From NCBI GenBank assembly GCA_036494545.1, contig DASXOB010000007.1, forward strand, positions 310,001 through 374,000: 64,000 bases of DNA, given 5' to 3'. The notes beneath the pieces were generated by a model that made no database searches, had not been told where the DNA came from, and worked only from the letters and a program-made list of their open reading frames with translations. A program made the translations under genes and the position numbers. Position 1 is the stretch's first letter. Every line of letters starts with the position of its first letter. The stretch is from JAICXG01 sp036494545. GTDB taxonomy: Bacteria > Verrucomicrobiota > Verrucomicrobiia > Chthoniobacterales > UBA10450. This document shows, piece by piece, positions 1-7,535 of the stretch.

Positions 1-294
1 ATCACCGGCGAAAAAGTCCCCGACACCGTTAACGACGGCAAAGGTCCGGACAACATGACAGCCAAGGCGGACATTATTAAGTACCTGAAGGATTCCTTCG
101 CGTTCGGCCATAAGGCGGTAGCAACTCTAACCGCGTCGAACCTTGTCCAGCCGATTAGCTCGGGCAGTGGCAGGCAGACCACTCGCCTGTTCCTGGCAAC
201 GTTCGCCCCCGCTCACGCCTTCGATCATTACGGTCAGCTGGTCGAATATCTCCGGATGAACGGTATCGTCCCGCCCGCGAGTCGCGGGCAGTGA
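1..294 (+). CDS. DinB-family protein, C-terminal part (5' end outside window)
   Basis: The frame is open from the first base of the window to the stop at 292-294, so this is the 3' part of a longer gene; the ATG at 55 is internal. The visible 97 residues include a helical segment with FGHKA near the middle and end with HAFDHYGQLVEYLRMNGIVP. That ending is characteristic of DinB/YfiT-like four-helix proteins, where the last helix carries the His of a metal triad (HxxxH-type). DinB-like proteins are often metal-dependent thiol-transferases or uncharacterised stress proteins; substrate cannot be told here. Family assignment rests on the C-terminal helix only. Confidence 0.7.
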   Translation: MTGEKVPDTVNDGKGPDNMTAKADIIKYLKDSFAFGHKAVATLTASNLVQPISSGSGRQTTRLFLATFAPAHAFDHYGQLVEYLRMNGIVPPASRGQ

Positions 295-357
295 TCTTCG
301 CTCTTCGGCGTCTTCGTTCTTCCTGATTCGTGATTCATAATTTGTAATTCGATAACG

Positions 358-1227
358 ATGGCGCTTACCATATTGCCCGGAGGCACCTTCGAGCTAGCCG
401 ATGACTTGGTCGTGACACGCATGGGTTATGGCGCCATGCAGCTTGCTGGCCCGCATGTGTTCGGACCACCAAAGGATCGCAACGCGGCAATCGCGGTTTT
501 ACGTGAAGTTATTAACCTCGGAATTACCCACATCGATACCAGCGATTTTTACGGTCCGCATATCACCAATCAACTGATCAAAGAAGCACTGCATCCGTAT
601 CCGGCACACTTACAGATCGTCACCAAGGTCGGTGCACGGCGGGACGCAGAAGGAAATTGGCCGAGAGCGCTCGCACCCGACGAGCTCCGGCAAGCCATCG
701 ATGATAACCTCGCAAACCTCAGGCTCAATGTCCTTGATGTGGTCAATCTGCGGGTCGGGGGATTCGATAAACCGGAGGCAGGATCGATTGCGGAACCGTT
801 CAGTGTCCTTGCCGAATTGCAGAAGGAAGGTCTGATTAAGCACCTTGGAGTAAGCAATGTTACCGCCGAGCAAATTGCGGAGGCGCAATCGATCGCTCCG
901 GTCGTGTGTGTTCAAAACTTCTACAACATCGCTAACCGTCGGGATGATGCAGTGATCGATTCCCTTTCGGCGCGGGGAATTGGTTACGTGCCGTTCTTCC
1001 CGCTCGGTGGTTTTACACCGCTGCAATCCGAAACTTTGTCGAACGTCGCTACTCGCTTAAATGCCAAGCCAATGGGTGTCGCATTGGCGTGGCTGCTTCA
1101 ACGGTCGCCTAACATTCTGCTCATTCCCGGAACATCATCAGTGGAACACCTGAGAGAGAATGTTACTGGCGCTGGCCTTCAATTGCCTGATGAGGCAATT
1201 AAGGAATTAAACGCTATCGCCGGCTAA
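358..1227 (+). CDS. pdxI: Aldo/keto reductase, YdbC/PdxI-like (probable pyridoxal reductase)
   Basis: A 289-residue (beta/alpha)8 aldo/keto reductase. The start region (GYGAMQLAGP), HIDTSDFYGPH (about 60-70), VTKVGARR (about 90-97), the segment DVVNLRVGG and the C-terminal LLQRSPNILLIPGTSS closely follow E. coli YdbC, now PdxI, as I remember it. PdxI reduces pyridoxal to pyridoxine with NADPH in vitamin B6 salvage. Catalytic Asp, Tyr and Lys are visible; the usual catalytic His is replaced by Asn in VNLR, as in YdbC, so this is a property of the subfamily and not damage. The ATG at 358 is preceded by an AT-rich stretch without an obvious Shine-Dalgarno sequence. The gene stands alone. Substrate is inferred from family only. 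Confidence 0.85.
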   Translation: MALTILPGGTFELADDLVVTRMGYGAMQLAGPHVFGPPKDRNAAIAVLREVINLGITHIDTSDFYGPHITNQLIKEALHPYPAHLQIVTKVGARRDAEGNWPRALAPDELRQAIDDNLANLRLNVLDVVNLRVGGFDKPEAGSIAEPFSVLAELQKEGLIKHLGVSNVTAEQIAEAQSIAPVVCVQNFYNIANRRDDAVIDSLSARGIGYVPFFPLGGFTPLQSETLSNVATRLNAKPMGVALAWLLQRSPNILLIPGTSSVEHLRENVTGAGLQLPDEAIKELNAIAG

Positions 1228-1370
1228 AACGTCTGATAGGCTTACACTTCTTGAGATCGTTCGAAATTTCGGCGATTTGCACGAGAGCGGTTCGGAGATC
1301 TTCAATAATTTCGGCTGGGAGGATATCGGAATCGGGGCCTGGTTAGCTTAGCCTTCGAGCCTTCGAAACC

Positions 1371-2948
1371 ATGGTGGGTAAGACCGAATTCATTCTGATT
1401 TGTCTTGTTGCCGTCGCATTGCTTGCGATTGTCGCTCGCAAAATCCGGATCCCGTATCCGATCCTCCTCACGCTCGGTGGTGTGATGCTCGCTCTGGTCC
1501 CGGGCCTTCCTGCCATTCAGCTCGATCCTCAGCTGGTTTTTAATCTGTTTCTGCCACCGCTGCTTTATCCGGCAGCGGTTTATACCTCCTGGAGAGATTT
1601 CCGTGCGAACCTTCGCCCGATCCTGTCGTTGGCGATCGTTCTGGTCTTGCTAACGATGACGGCGACTGCATCCGTCTTCCATTACCTGGTCGGGTTACCC
1701 TGGGCGGTCGGTTTTGTTTTCGGCGCCCTCATCTCACCGCCGGATGCAGCCGCAGCGCTTGCCGTGACGAAAAACCTGCGCGTCCCCCGCAAAATCATAG
1801 TTATCCTCGAGGGAGAAAGTCTCGTAAACGACGCGACTTCTTTCATCTCTTTTCGTTTCGCTGTTGCTGCTGTTATGACCGGCAGCTTTTCGTTAGGCCA
1901 TGCGAGTTTGCAGTTTCTCCTCGTGGCCGCCGGTGGTGTCTGCGTTGGGCTTGCCGTCGGCTGGCTGGCGACGCAAGTGCAAAAGCGGTTGGATGATCCG
2001 CCTGTGCAAACGATGTTCTCCCTCCTTACGCCCTACGTCGCCTACTTCAGCGGTGAAAAGCTGCACGTCTCCGGGATTCTCGCAGTTGTTATTGCCGGTA
2101 TTTATTATGGGTGGCGAGCACCGCGAATTTTAAGCGGGCGCATGCGACTGCAAGCGCTGCCTGTCTGGGAAATGGTCACGTTCATTCTCAACGGCGTGCT
2201 TTTCATGCTCATCGGTCTTCAACTACCGCAGGTCATCCACGCGCTCGCTCCCGGTTCGGCCCTTCGCGTCGCGAATATCGCGATCTTCGTTTTTCTCGCG
2301 ATGGTGCTGGTTCGCTTTGTCTGGATCTTCGGGTCCACCTATTTGCCGCGCCTGTTCAGCAGCCGCAAGAGCCGCGCTCCGTGGCAACACACAGCTCTAA
2401 TCGCATGGATCGGAATGCGCGGAGCCGATTCGCTTGCCGGCGCCCTGGCGATTCCGTTTCTCCTGCCCACTGGCGACCTATTTCCCGGACGCGACCTCAT
2501 CCTCCTGCTCACGTTCTGCGTCATTTTCGCCACCCTCGTTTTGCAAGGTCTCACTCTGTCCCCTTTGATCCGCCAACTCGGAGTTGTGGATGATCACGTT
2601 ACCGAAAAGGAAGAGAGACTCGCGCGTCTGCGGGCCAACGAGGCGGCCCTCGCTCGTGTCGAAGCAATAGGATCGTCGGATCGGACGAGGCCCGAGACAG
2701 TTGAACGCCTTCGTTCAGAATACCTCGATCGTATCCGCCAGCTGCACCGTGAAGCGCCGCACGAAAAAGGCGTCCGCCGCTTATACTCGCCGGACTTTGA
2801 GGAACTGGCCCGCGAGGCGCTGGAAACGGAACGCGACACCATCATCAACCTGCGCAATGAAAAAACGATCAACGAGCAGGCCTTTAGGCGTATCCAACGC
2901 GACATCGATCTGGCCGAAGCCCGACTCCAGCAGAAGGATGATATTTAA
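1371..2948 (+). CDS. Na+/H+ antiporter, CPA1 (NhaP/NHE) family
   Basis: A 525-residue inner-membrane cation/proton antiporter with about 12 hydrophobic segments in residues 5-400 and a charged, helical cytoplasmic tail (about 405-525). Signature motifs are SPPDAAAAL (about 122-130, with the transport Asp) and EGESLVNDATS (about 147-157, the Asn-Asp pair of CPA1 exchangers). The tail is rich in Glu/Arg and ends in long helices, typical of bacterial Na+/H+ exchangers of the a_cpa1 group, where it is thought to be regulatory. It probably exports Na+ (or K+) in exchange for protons for pH and salt homeostasis; ion specificity cannot be read. One TCGTTAGGC word lies inside the gene (1890-1898). 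The gene is monocistronic as far as can be seen. Confidence 0.88.
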   Translation: MVGKTEFILICLVAVALLAIVARKIRIPYPILLTLGGVMLALVPGLPAIQLDPQLVFNLFLPPLLYPAAVYTSWRDFRANLRPILSLAIVLVLLTMTATASVFHYLVGLPWAVGFVFGALISPPDAAAALAVTKNLRVPRKIIVILEGESLVNDATSFISFRFAVAAVMTGSFSLGHASLQFLLVAAGGVCVGLAVGWLATQVQKRLDDPPVQTMFSLLTPYVAYFSGEKLHVSGILAVVIAGIYYGWRAPRILSGRMRLQALPVWEMVTFILNGVLFMLIGLQLPQVIHALAPGSALRVANIAIFVFLAMVLVRFVWIFGSTYLPRLFSSRKSRAPWQHTALIAWIGMRGADSLAGALAIPFLLPTGDLFPGRDLILLLTFCVIFATLVLQGLTLSPLIRQLGVVDDHVTEKEERLARLRANEAALARVEAIGSSDRTRPETVERLRSEYLDRIRQLHREAPHEKGVRRLYSPDFEELAREALETERDTIINLRNEKTINEQAFRRIQRDIDLAEARLQQKDDI

Positions 2949-3319
2949 TGCCGGTGCTCGTTCTCGATTGGCTCAGCCTCGCCATCACCCGGCGTTCGAA
3001 ATGTCAAAATGTTGAGGCGGACCCCGTTCACCGACGCAGCTTTACCGAGTCTTTGGTTTTTGCTTTGCGCTTTGCGAAAAATGATGCGGCGGAGCCCATT
3101 CATAACCGGGGCTGTGAAACAGATATGCCAATCGCTCTGATCAATGGGCGGAGATGGCGAAAGAACTTCGGCGTTGTGCAACGAACTCGGATGCGTAATT
3201 TCCGGTCTTTCAGGGGTTCAATGTTAACAGAGCGCAATTTTGTCTACCAAATCTGAGGCCCAGTTTGGCGTAATGAAAGGACGAGTTCGGTCAACATTCA
3301 CCTGGGAAAATGGTAGCAC
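2949..3319. other. Intergenic stretch, no supported gene
   Basis: 371 bases between the antiporter stop and tRNA-Lys. A 102-codon frame at 2948-3256 overlaps the antiporter stop and has no recognisable motif, hydrophobic pattern or convincing start signal. The opposite-strand frame is no better. I see no hairpin followed by a T-run and no repeat. It may hold the tRNA promoter, but no clear -35/-10 pair is visible. Confidence 0.5.
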
Positions 3320-3395
3320 GCACCGCTAGCTCAATTGGCAGAGCAAGTGACTCTTAATCACTGGGTTTCAGGTTCGATTCCTGAGCGGTGCACCA
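3320..3395 (+). tRNA. tRNA-Lys (anticodon CTT)
   Basis: The cloverleaf can be folded by eye. Acceptor strands GCACCGC (3320-3326) and GCGGTGC (3385-3391) pair fully. The D arm is GCTC/GAGC. The anticodon stem is AGTGA (3346-3350) with TCACT (3358-3362), around loop CTCTTAA, so the anticodon CTT lies at 3353-3355 and decodes AAG. The T arm is TCAGG-TTCGATT-CCTGA. The discriminator base is A (3392) and CCA is encoded (3393-3395). Confidence 0.97.
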
Positions 3396-3487
3396 CTTTC
3401 CCGTTTGGCGGCGCGGTTCGAACGAGTGAAGAATCGTTCGGGTCTATTCAGCGCCAGTCGGTTTTTGCGAGTCTAAGGCACAATATA

Positions 3488-4450
3488 ATGAAAAGATCGA
3501 TCCCAGTTTCTGTTTTTCTTATCCTGTTTTCGCTTCTCACCGCAGATGCGCAGGACACGCAACAGCGCGGCCGCCGCGGGCGACAACAGCGGCAGGGGCA
3601 GCAGCATCGGCAGGAGCTCTATGGAGACACGCTTTACGCCACGGCCGATGACGGCACGCCTTTGAAATGGAAGGTCTTTCCTGCCGCGGGACCGGGTCCG
3701 CATCCGGCGGTCCTGGTGATCCATGGCGGCGGGTTTGTCGCCACGCCTGCGAGTCCGAAGACGGTGCAGACCGCTCGTGATGCGGCCGCCGCCGGTTTCA
3801 ATGCTTTTCTGGTCGATTATCGCCTGGCGGCCGCGCGCAATGCGTTGCCCGAGCAGAAATCGGCTGGGCGATATCCGGATCAGACTAACGATCTGAAGCA
3901 GGCGGTCCGAGCGGCGAGAAAATATTCGGGAGGAAATGGCAAGGTCGGCGCGATCGGTGGCTCCGCCGGTGGTGCGCACGACGTCTATCTCGCCGCCACG
4001 GGAACAAAAGGCGACGATCGGCTCGATGCGGCGGTAGCGCTTTCGGGCGCCTACGATTTTACCGACCCAGGTTCGTTAGGCCATGGGAACTTCCGGAGGT
4101 TGGTCATGAACTACGCCGGTTCCTCCGAGGACGAATTGCGCAAGGCATCGCCCATTACCTACGTCGATGCATCGGTCTCGCCGCTCTACGTGATTGCCTC
4201 CGATGACGAAGCGATGCCGCCCCAACAGTTTCCGGACCTCATTCGCAAGTTGAAAGAAGTGGGCGCGACGAACTTTAGACAACTGTGGCGCACGAACAGC
4301 CAACAGCATGCTTTCTCTTATTGGCCGGAAGTAAGAGATCAGGCGCTTGACTTTTTGAAGGAGAATCTGGCCGAAGGAGGCAACGCGGCGAAAGCGCACG
4401 AGACGGCGGCGCCTCAGGCTTCGGTCGCGACAAGTCCCGCGAGTCGTTAG
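3488..4450 (+). CDS. Exported alpha/beta-hydrolase (esterase/lipase, BD-FAE/Aes-like)
   Basis: A 320-residue hydrolase. I chose the ATG at 3488 and not an earlier codon because it opens a proper signal peptide (MKRS, hydrophobic core VSVFLILFSLLTA, cleavage about ADA-QD). A low-complexity Arg/Gln linker (about 24-42) follows. The catalytic domain has the oxyanion motif HGGG (79-82), the nucleophile elbow GGSAGG (Ser about 159) and a C-terminal QQHAF carrying the likely catalytic His. Such enzymes cleave acyl or feruloyl esters from plant polysaccharides or other short esters; substrate is not readable. A paralogue sits at 43391-45052 and shares the blocks G-R-(Y/F)-PDQTND and NGKVGA-GGSAGG. 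The stop codon TAG lies within a TCGTTAGGC word (4444-4452). Confidence 0.85.
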   Translation: MKRSIPVSVFLILFSLLTADAQDTQQRGRRGRQQRQGQQHRQELYGDTLYATADDGTPLKWKVFPAAGPGPHPAVLVIHGGGFVATPASPKTVQTARDAAAAGFNAFLVDYRLAAARNALPEQKSAGRYPDQTNDLKQAVRAARKYSGGNGKVGAIGGSAGGAHDVYLAATGTKGDDRLDAAVALSGAYDFTDPGSLGHGNFRRLVMNYAGSSEDELRKASPITYVDASVSPLYVIASDDEAMPPQQFPDLIRKLKEVGATNFRQLWRTNSQQHAFSYWPEVRDQALDFLKENLAEGGNAAKAHETAAPQASVATSPASR

Positions 4451-4459
4451 GCACGATCG

Positions 4460-6127
4460 CTATTTCGTCGCAAAACAGCCGGCGCCTTTCAGCGGCTCCA
4501 GGTCGAGATATTGTTGCGCGATCGGCATCCGCCGACCGACGCCAAAGGCGCGCGTTGTTACTTTGATGCCCGGTGCGGCCTGAGCGCGCTTGTATTCGTT
4601 GAGGTCGACGCGATGTTGCACCCAACGGACGGTTTTTTCTTCGAAACCACGGGCGATGATTTCACTTCCGCTCAAATTTTCTTCGACGTAGAGCTGCAAG
4701 ATTTGGTCGAGGATGTCGTATGGCGGCAGGGAATCTTGATCGACCTGGCCGGGCCTTAACTCGGCACTCGGAGGTTTCTCAATCGTCGAGGCGGGAATGA
4801 TCTTGCGATCGCGGTTGATCCAATGCGCGAGCTGATAAACAAGAGTTTTTGGCACATCGCTGATGACAGCCAGACCGCCGGCCATATCGCCATAGATCGT
4901 GCAATAACCAACCGCCAGCTCGCTCTTGTTACCGGTCGTGAGCAGGAGATGGCCGAACTTGTTCGAGAGCGCCATCAGGATCATGCCGCGGAGGCGCGAT
5001 TGCATGTTTTCCTCGGTCGTGTCTTCCGGCAGACCGGCGAAGATTTCTTTGAACTGCGCTTTGAAAGCGACAAAAGAGTCTCCGATCGGGACCTGCAAAC
5101 AGCTAATCCCAAGATTGCGCGCGAGGGCAAGGGCGTCATCGATGCTGCCGGGTGAAGAATAAGGACTCGGCATGGAAACGCCGACGACGTTGTCTTTGCC
5201 TAACGAATCGGCGGCGATAGCTGCGACCACCGCGGAATCGACTCCGCCACTCAGCCCGAGGACGGCCGATTTGAACTTGCATTTTGCCAGGTAATCGCGC
5301 ACGCCTAGCGACAAGGCGCCGTAAAGTTCTTCCATTGTCCCGGGAGCCTCGAGCGCGAGGGCCGCAGACGAATCGGTCTCGACCACCGCTTCGGCGGTTT
5401 CAAAAGAAGGCAACTGCGCGATCAAATTGCCATGGCGATTCAAAGCGATCGAGCTGCCATCGAAAATCAACTGATCGTTCCCGCCGACGGCGTTGCAGTA
5501 AGCGATCGGACATTGGTGTTCGCGCGCGAGGGCGGCGACCATCTCGCGGCGCATCGCCAGTTTGCCCAGACCGAAAGGCGAGGCGCTTAAATTGACGATG
5601 ATCTCCGCGCCCTTCTCGACGAGCGCGCGTGCCAGTTCCAGCTGGTAAAGCGGACGGGGGAGATAGGCCTGCGTCCAAATGTCTTCGCAGATCGTGACCC
5701 CGATTCGGCGACCGGCGACGGAAAAAATTTCTCCACCATTCCCCGGTTCGAAATAACGATCTTCATCGAAAACATCGTAGGTCGGGAGCAAAGTCTTAAA
5801 GGTTTTGCGGATCGGCTGACCGCGCTCGAGCAGTGCGGCGGCGTTGAAGAATGGTTTTCCGTGACCGTCGTTGCGATCGACATAGCCAACGAGAAGCGGG
5901 ACTTCACCGATGCAGCTGTGCAGGCGCGCGATCGACTCGAGATTTTGTGGAACGAAGCGCGATTTGAAAACGAGATCCTGCGGTGGGTATCCAGTCGTCG
6001 CCAGCTCAGGTGCGAGAACCAATTCGGCCCCGGAATTTGCCAGCCGCTTATACGCTCCCAGGATTTTTTCAAAATTGCCACGGAGATCGCCGACGGTGGG
6101 GTTGATTTGTGCGAGGCCGATTTTCAT
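4460..6127 (-). CDS. nadE: Glutamine-dependent NAD+ synthetase
   Basis: A 555-residue two-domain enzyme that amidates nicotinic acid adenine dinucleotide to NAD+ with ammonia from glutamine, the last step of NAD synthesis. The N-terminal nitrilase-type glutaminase domain (about 1-260) shows LAPELATTGYPP (catalytic Glu), a Lys in FKTLLPTYDVFDE and Cys in VTICEDIW. The C-terminal synthetase domain has the ATP-binding loop GLSGGVDSAVVAAIA, TTGNKSE and YGDMAGG. The ATG at 6127 (MKIGLAQINPTVGD) is preferred; the longer frame to 6163 begins with TTG and adds 12 residues absent from the family. It converges on the esterase gene, with only nine bases between the two stops. Confidence 0.95.
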   Translation of the reverse strand: MKIGLAQINPTVGDLRGNFEKILGAYKRLANSGAELVLAPELATTGYPPQDLVFKSRFVPQNLESIARLHSCIGEVPLLVGYVDRNDGHGKPFFNAAALLERGQPIRKTFKTLLPTYDVFDEDRYFEPGNGGEIFSVAGRRIGVTICEDIWTQAYLPRPLYQLELARALVEKGAEIIVNLSASPFGLGKLAMRREMVAALAREHQCPIAYCNAVGGNDQLIFDGSSIALNRHGNLIAQLPSFETAEAVVETDSSAALALEAPGTMEELYGALSLGVRDYLAKCKFKSAVLGLSGGVDSAVVAAIAADSLGKDNVVGVSMPSPYSSPGSIDDALALARNLGISCLQVPIGDSFVAFKAQFKEIFAGLPEDTTEENMQSRLRGMILMALSNKFGHLLLTTGNKSELAVGYCTIYGDMAGGLAVISDVPKTLVYQLAHWINRDRKIIPASTIEKPPSAELRPGQVDQDSLPPYDILDQILQLYVEENLSGSEIIARGFEEKTVRWVQHRVDLNEYKRAQAAPGIKVTTRAFGVGRRMPIAQQYLDLEPLKGAGCFATK

Positions 6128-6184
6128 CCTTGGGCAGATTACCTGCCGTCGAAGCCCGAGCAACGGATCGCGCGGGAAAGCCCG

Positions 6185-6340
6185 TTAATGACTGACGATG
6201 GAAGGGTCTTTCTTACGATAGCTGCCGTTGAGAGCATCGTCGGCACCCTCAACAAACACTTTGCCCCACATCAGGAGAGAAGCAGCGAAGAATCCTGCCA
6301 CCATGCAGAGAATCACTTTCTGGAAAAAGGTCGCATGCAT
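6185..6340 (-). CDS. Small single-span membrane protein, unknown
   Basis: A 51-residue reading frame starting at the ATG at 6340 (MHATFFQKVILCMV). It has one strong hydrophobic segment (about residues 7-26) and a charged C-terminus ending YRKKDPSIVSH. It follows the CPBP protease gene on the same strand by about 50 bases, so the two could be cotranscribed. The open frame extends further upstream to 6427 but there it overlaps the protease gene. I recognise no family. It may be a real small membrane protein or a chance frame; the membrane segment and position make the former slightly more likely. Confidence 0.4.
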   Translation of the reverse strand: MHATFFQKVILCMVAGFFAASLLMWGKVFVEGADDALNGSYRKKDPSIVSH

Positions 6341-6390
6341 CCCGGCTGAGAAAGAGAAGCAGAAGCGGTGCCAGTATTTTGCAGCCGATT

Positions 6391-7080
6391 CTACCAGAAA
6401 CCCCACTGGCCGGTCGCGGTAATCCAAAGACCCAGTGCGAGATTAGTCAGGCTGTGCGCTGCCACGCAGGAGACGAAGCTCCTGGTTCGATAGGCGACGA
6501 GGTTGTAAAGCGCGCCGCCGATGAGCGCTGCCGGCCAGTCGGCCGTCGAATGCGAAAAAGCAAAAGCAAACGCAACGACGGTGAACGAGAGCCAGGAAAA
6601 AGCGCCGAACGGAACCGCATCGAATTTCTCCGAGATCAGATAGCGGAGTAGAAATGATCGCCAGAAAATTTCCTCCACCAGCGGTACGACGATCACCAGG
6701 CGCAGAAAGCGCAGAACAAGGGTGAGCCAATAAAGCGCCGGTTGCGCCGTTAACGCGTTGGGATTGAAGCCAACGAGCCTGGCATTGAAGTGAAGAAACT
6801 GCTGGGGCGTGATCCAGAGAACGAAGACGCCGAGCGCGATCGCCGTCACGAAAAACGGCCGACGCAAGACTTGAAAGTTGTAATCGCGCCAAAAGAAAAT
6901 GAGCATCGTGCCGCAGACCAAGGTTTGGAGCGGATAGACCCAGAACTCCGGCGCCGCTCGCCAAAGCGAACCGTCGGACGTTTTCACCAGATCACCGAGA
7001 CCGAGCAAGAGAACGAAAGTCAACATCGGGAGGATGTGCGCGAGCAGTTGATTCTTTCCAGAGGCGTCGGAATGATTCAT
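6391..7080 (-). CDS. CPBP-family intramembrane metalloprotease
   Basis: A 229-residue multi-span membrane protein of the CAAX-protease/bacteriocin-processing (Abi) superfamily. Three motifs carry the predicted metal site: EEIFWRSFLLR (EExxxR type), FAFSHSTADW (FxxxH) and the final HSLTNLALG (HxxxN/B). About seven hydrophobic segments precede and surround these. The length and motif wording resemble the subfamily often found with exosortase/PEP-CTERM systems, but no exosortase is in the window, so that link is only a suggestion. The longest frame starts with GTG at 7119; ATG codons at 7116 and 7080 are alternatives, and I chose 7080 (MNHSDASGK), just before the first membrane helix. Confidence 0.8.
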   Translation of the reverse strand: MNHSDASGKNQLLAHILPMLTFVLLLGLGDLVKTSDGSLWRAAPEFWVYPLQTLVCGTMLIFFWRDYNFQVLRRPFFVTAIALGVFVLWITPQQFLHFNARLVGFNPNALTAQPALYWLTLVLRFLRLVIVVPLVEEIFWRSFLLRYLISEKFDAVPFGAFSWLSFTVVAFAFAFSHSTADWPAALIGGALYNLVAYRTRSFVSCVAAHSLTNLALGLWITATGQWGFW

Positions 7081-7194
7081 GTTCTTAGCCGGAAACGCTT
7101 GTGCACGAATTCGCATCACATTTTGCGCGATCGTGACCGCGAGACGGTGGCGAGTTCATCTTGAGGAAGCGAAGGAAGGAAGGAATCTTTTGCC

Positions 7195-7452
7195 ATGCCG
7201 AAGCCCGAGCCACCGCCGGATTCATCGACCGACCCTGATGCTTTGGCAAAGGCCGTCGAGATGGAGTTGATCAGCAAGCGCGCCGCCTGGGAGAAAGCCC
7301 GCGCTCGCCGCGGGCACTGGCGGGCGCTGAGTCTGCTCTTCCTTTTTCTCATCATCCTGGGTGCGGCGCTTGCCTTTTTCTATTTTTTGCCGGATCTGCG
7401 AAGCCGGGAAGAAGAGAAAGGACGGCCGGCGAAAACGGAAATGGATCGTTAG
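7195..7452 (+). CDS. Small membrane-anchored protein, unknown
   Basis: An 85-residue protein with a Pro/Glu-rich start, a basic helix (KRAAWEKARARRGHW), one membrane-spanning stretch (about 46-66, LSLLFLFLIILGAALAFFYF) and a charged tail. The layout suggests an N-in, C-out single-span anchor. I recognise no family. It begins just upstream of the histidine kinase gene on the same strand. Its last codons are CGT TAG within a TCGTTAGGC word (7446-7454), so the repeat supplies the stop codon. AAGGAAGGAA about 10-20 bases upstream of the ATG could serve as a ribosome binding site. Confidence 0.6.
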   Translation: MPKPEPPPDSSTDPDALAKAVEMELISKRAAWEKARARRGHWRALSLLFLFLIILGAALAFFYFLPDLRSREEEKGRPAKTEMDR

Positions 7453-7535
7453 GCAGAGAGCATGGGAAAGCGACTGGCAACGTTTTGCGCGATGTGCGAG
7501 GGGTGATGCCGGTCGAGGCAGGGCGGATATTAACG

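Noticed and set aside
2948..3256. 102-codon plus-strand frame after the antiporter
   Set aside because: It overlaps the antiporter stop, has no motif and no plausible start signal.
3473..3979. 168-codon minus-strand frame over the esterase
   Set aside because: Antisense shadow; Arg-rich and without motifs, whereas the plus frame has signal peptide and catalytic motifs.
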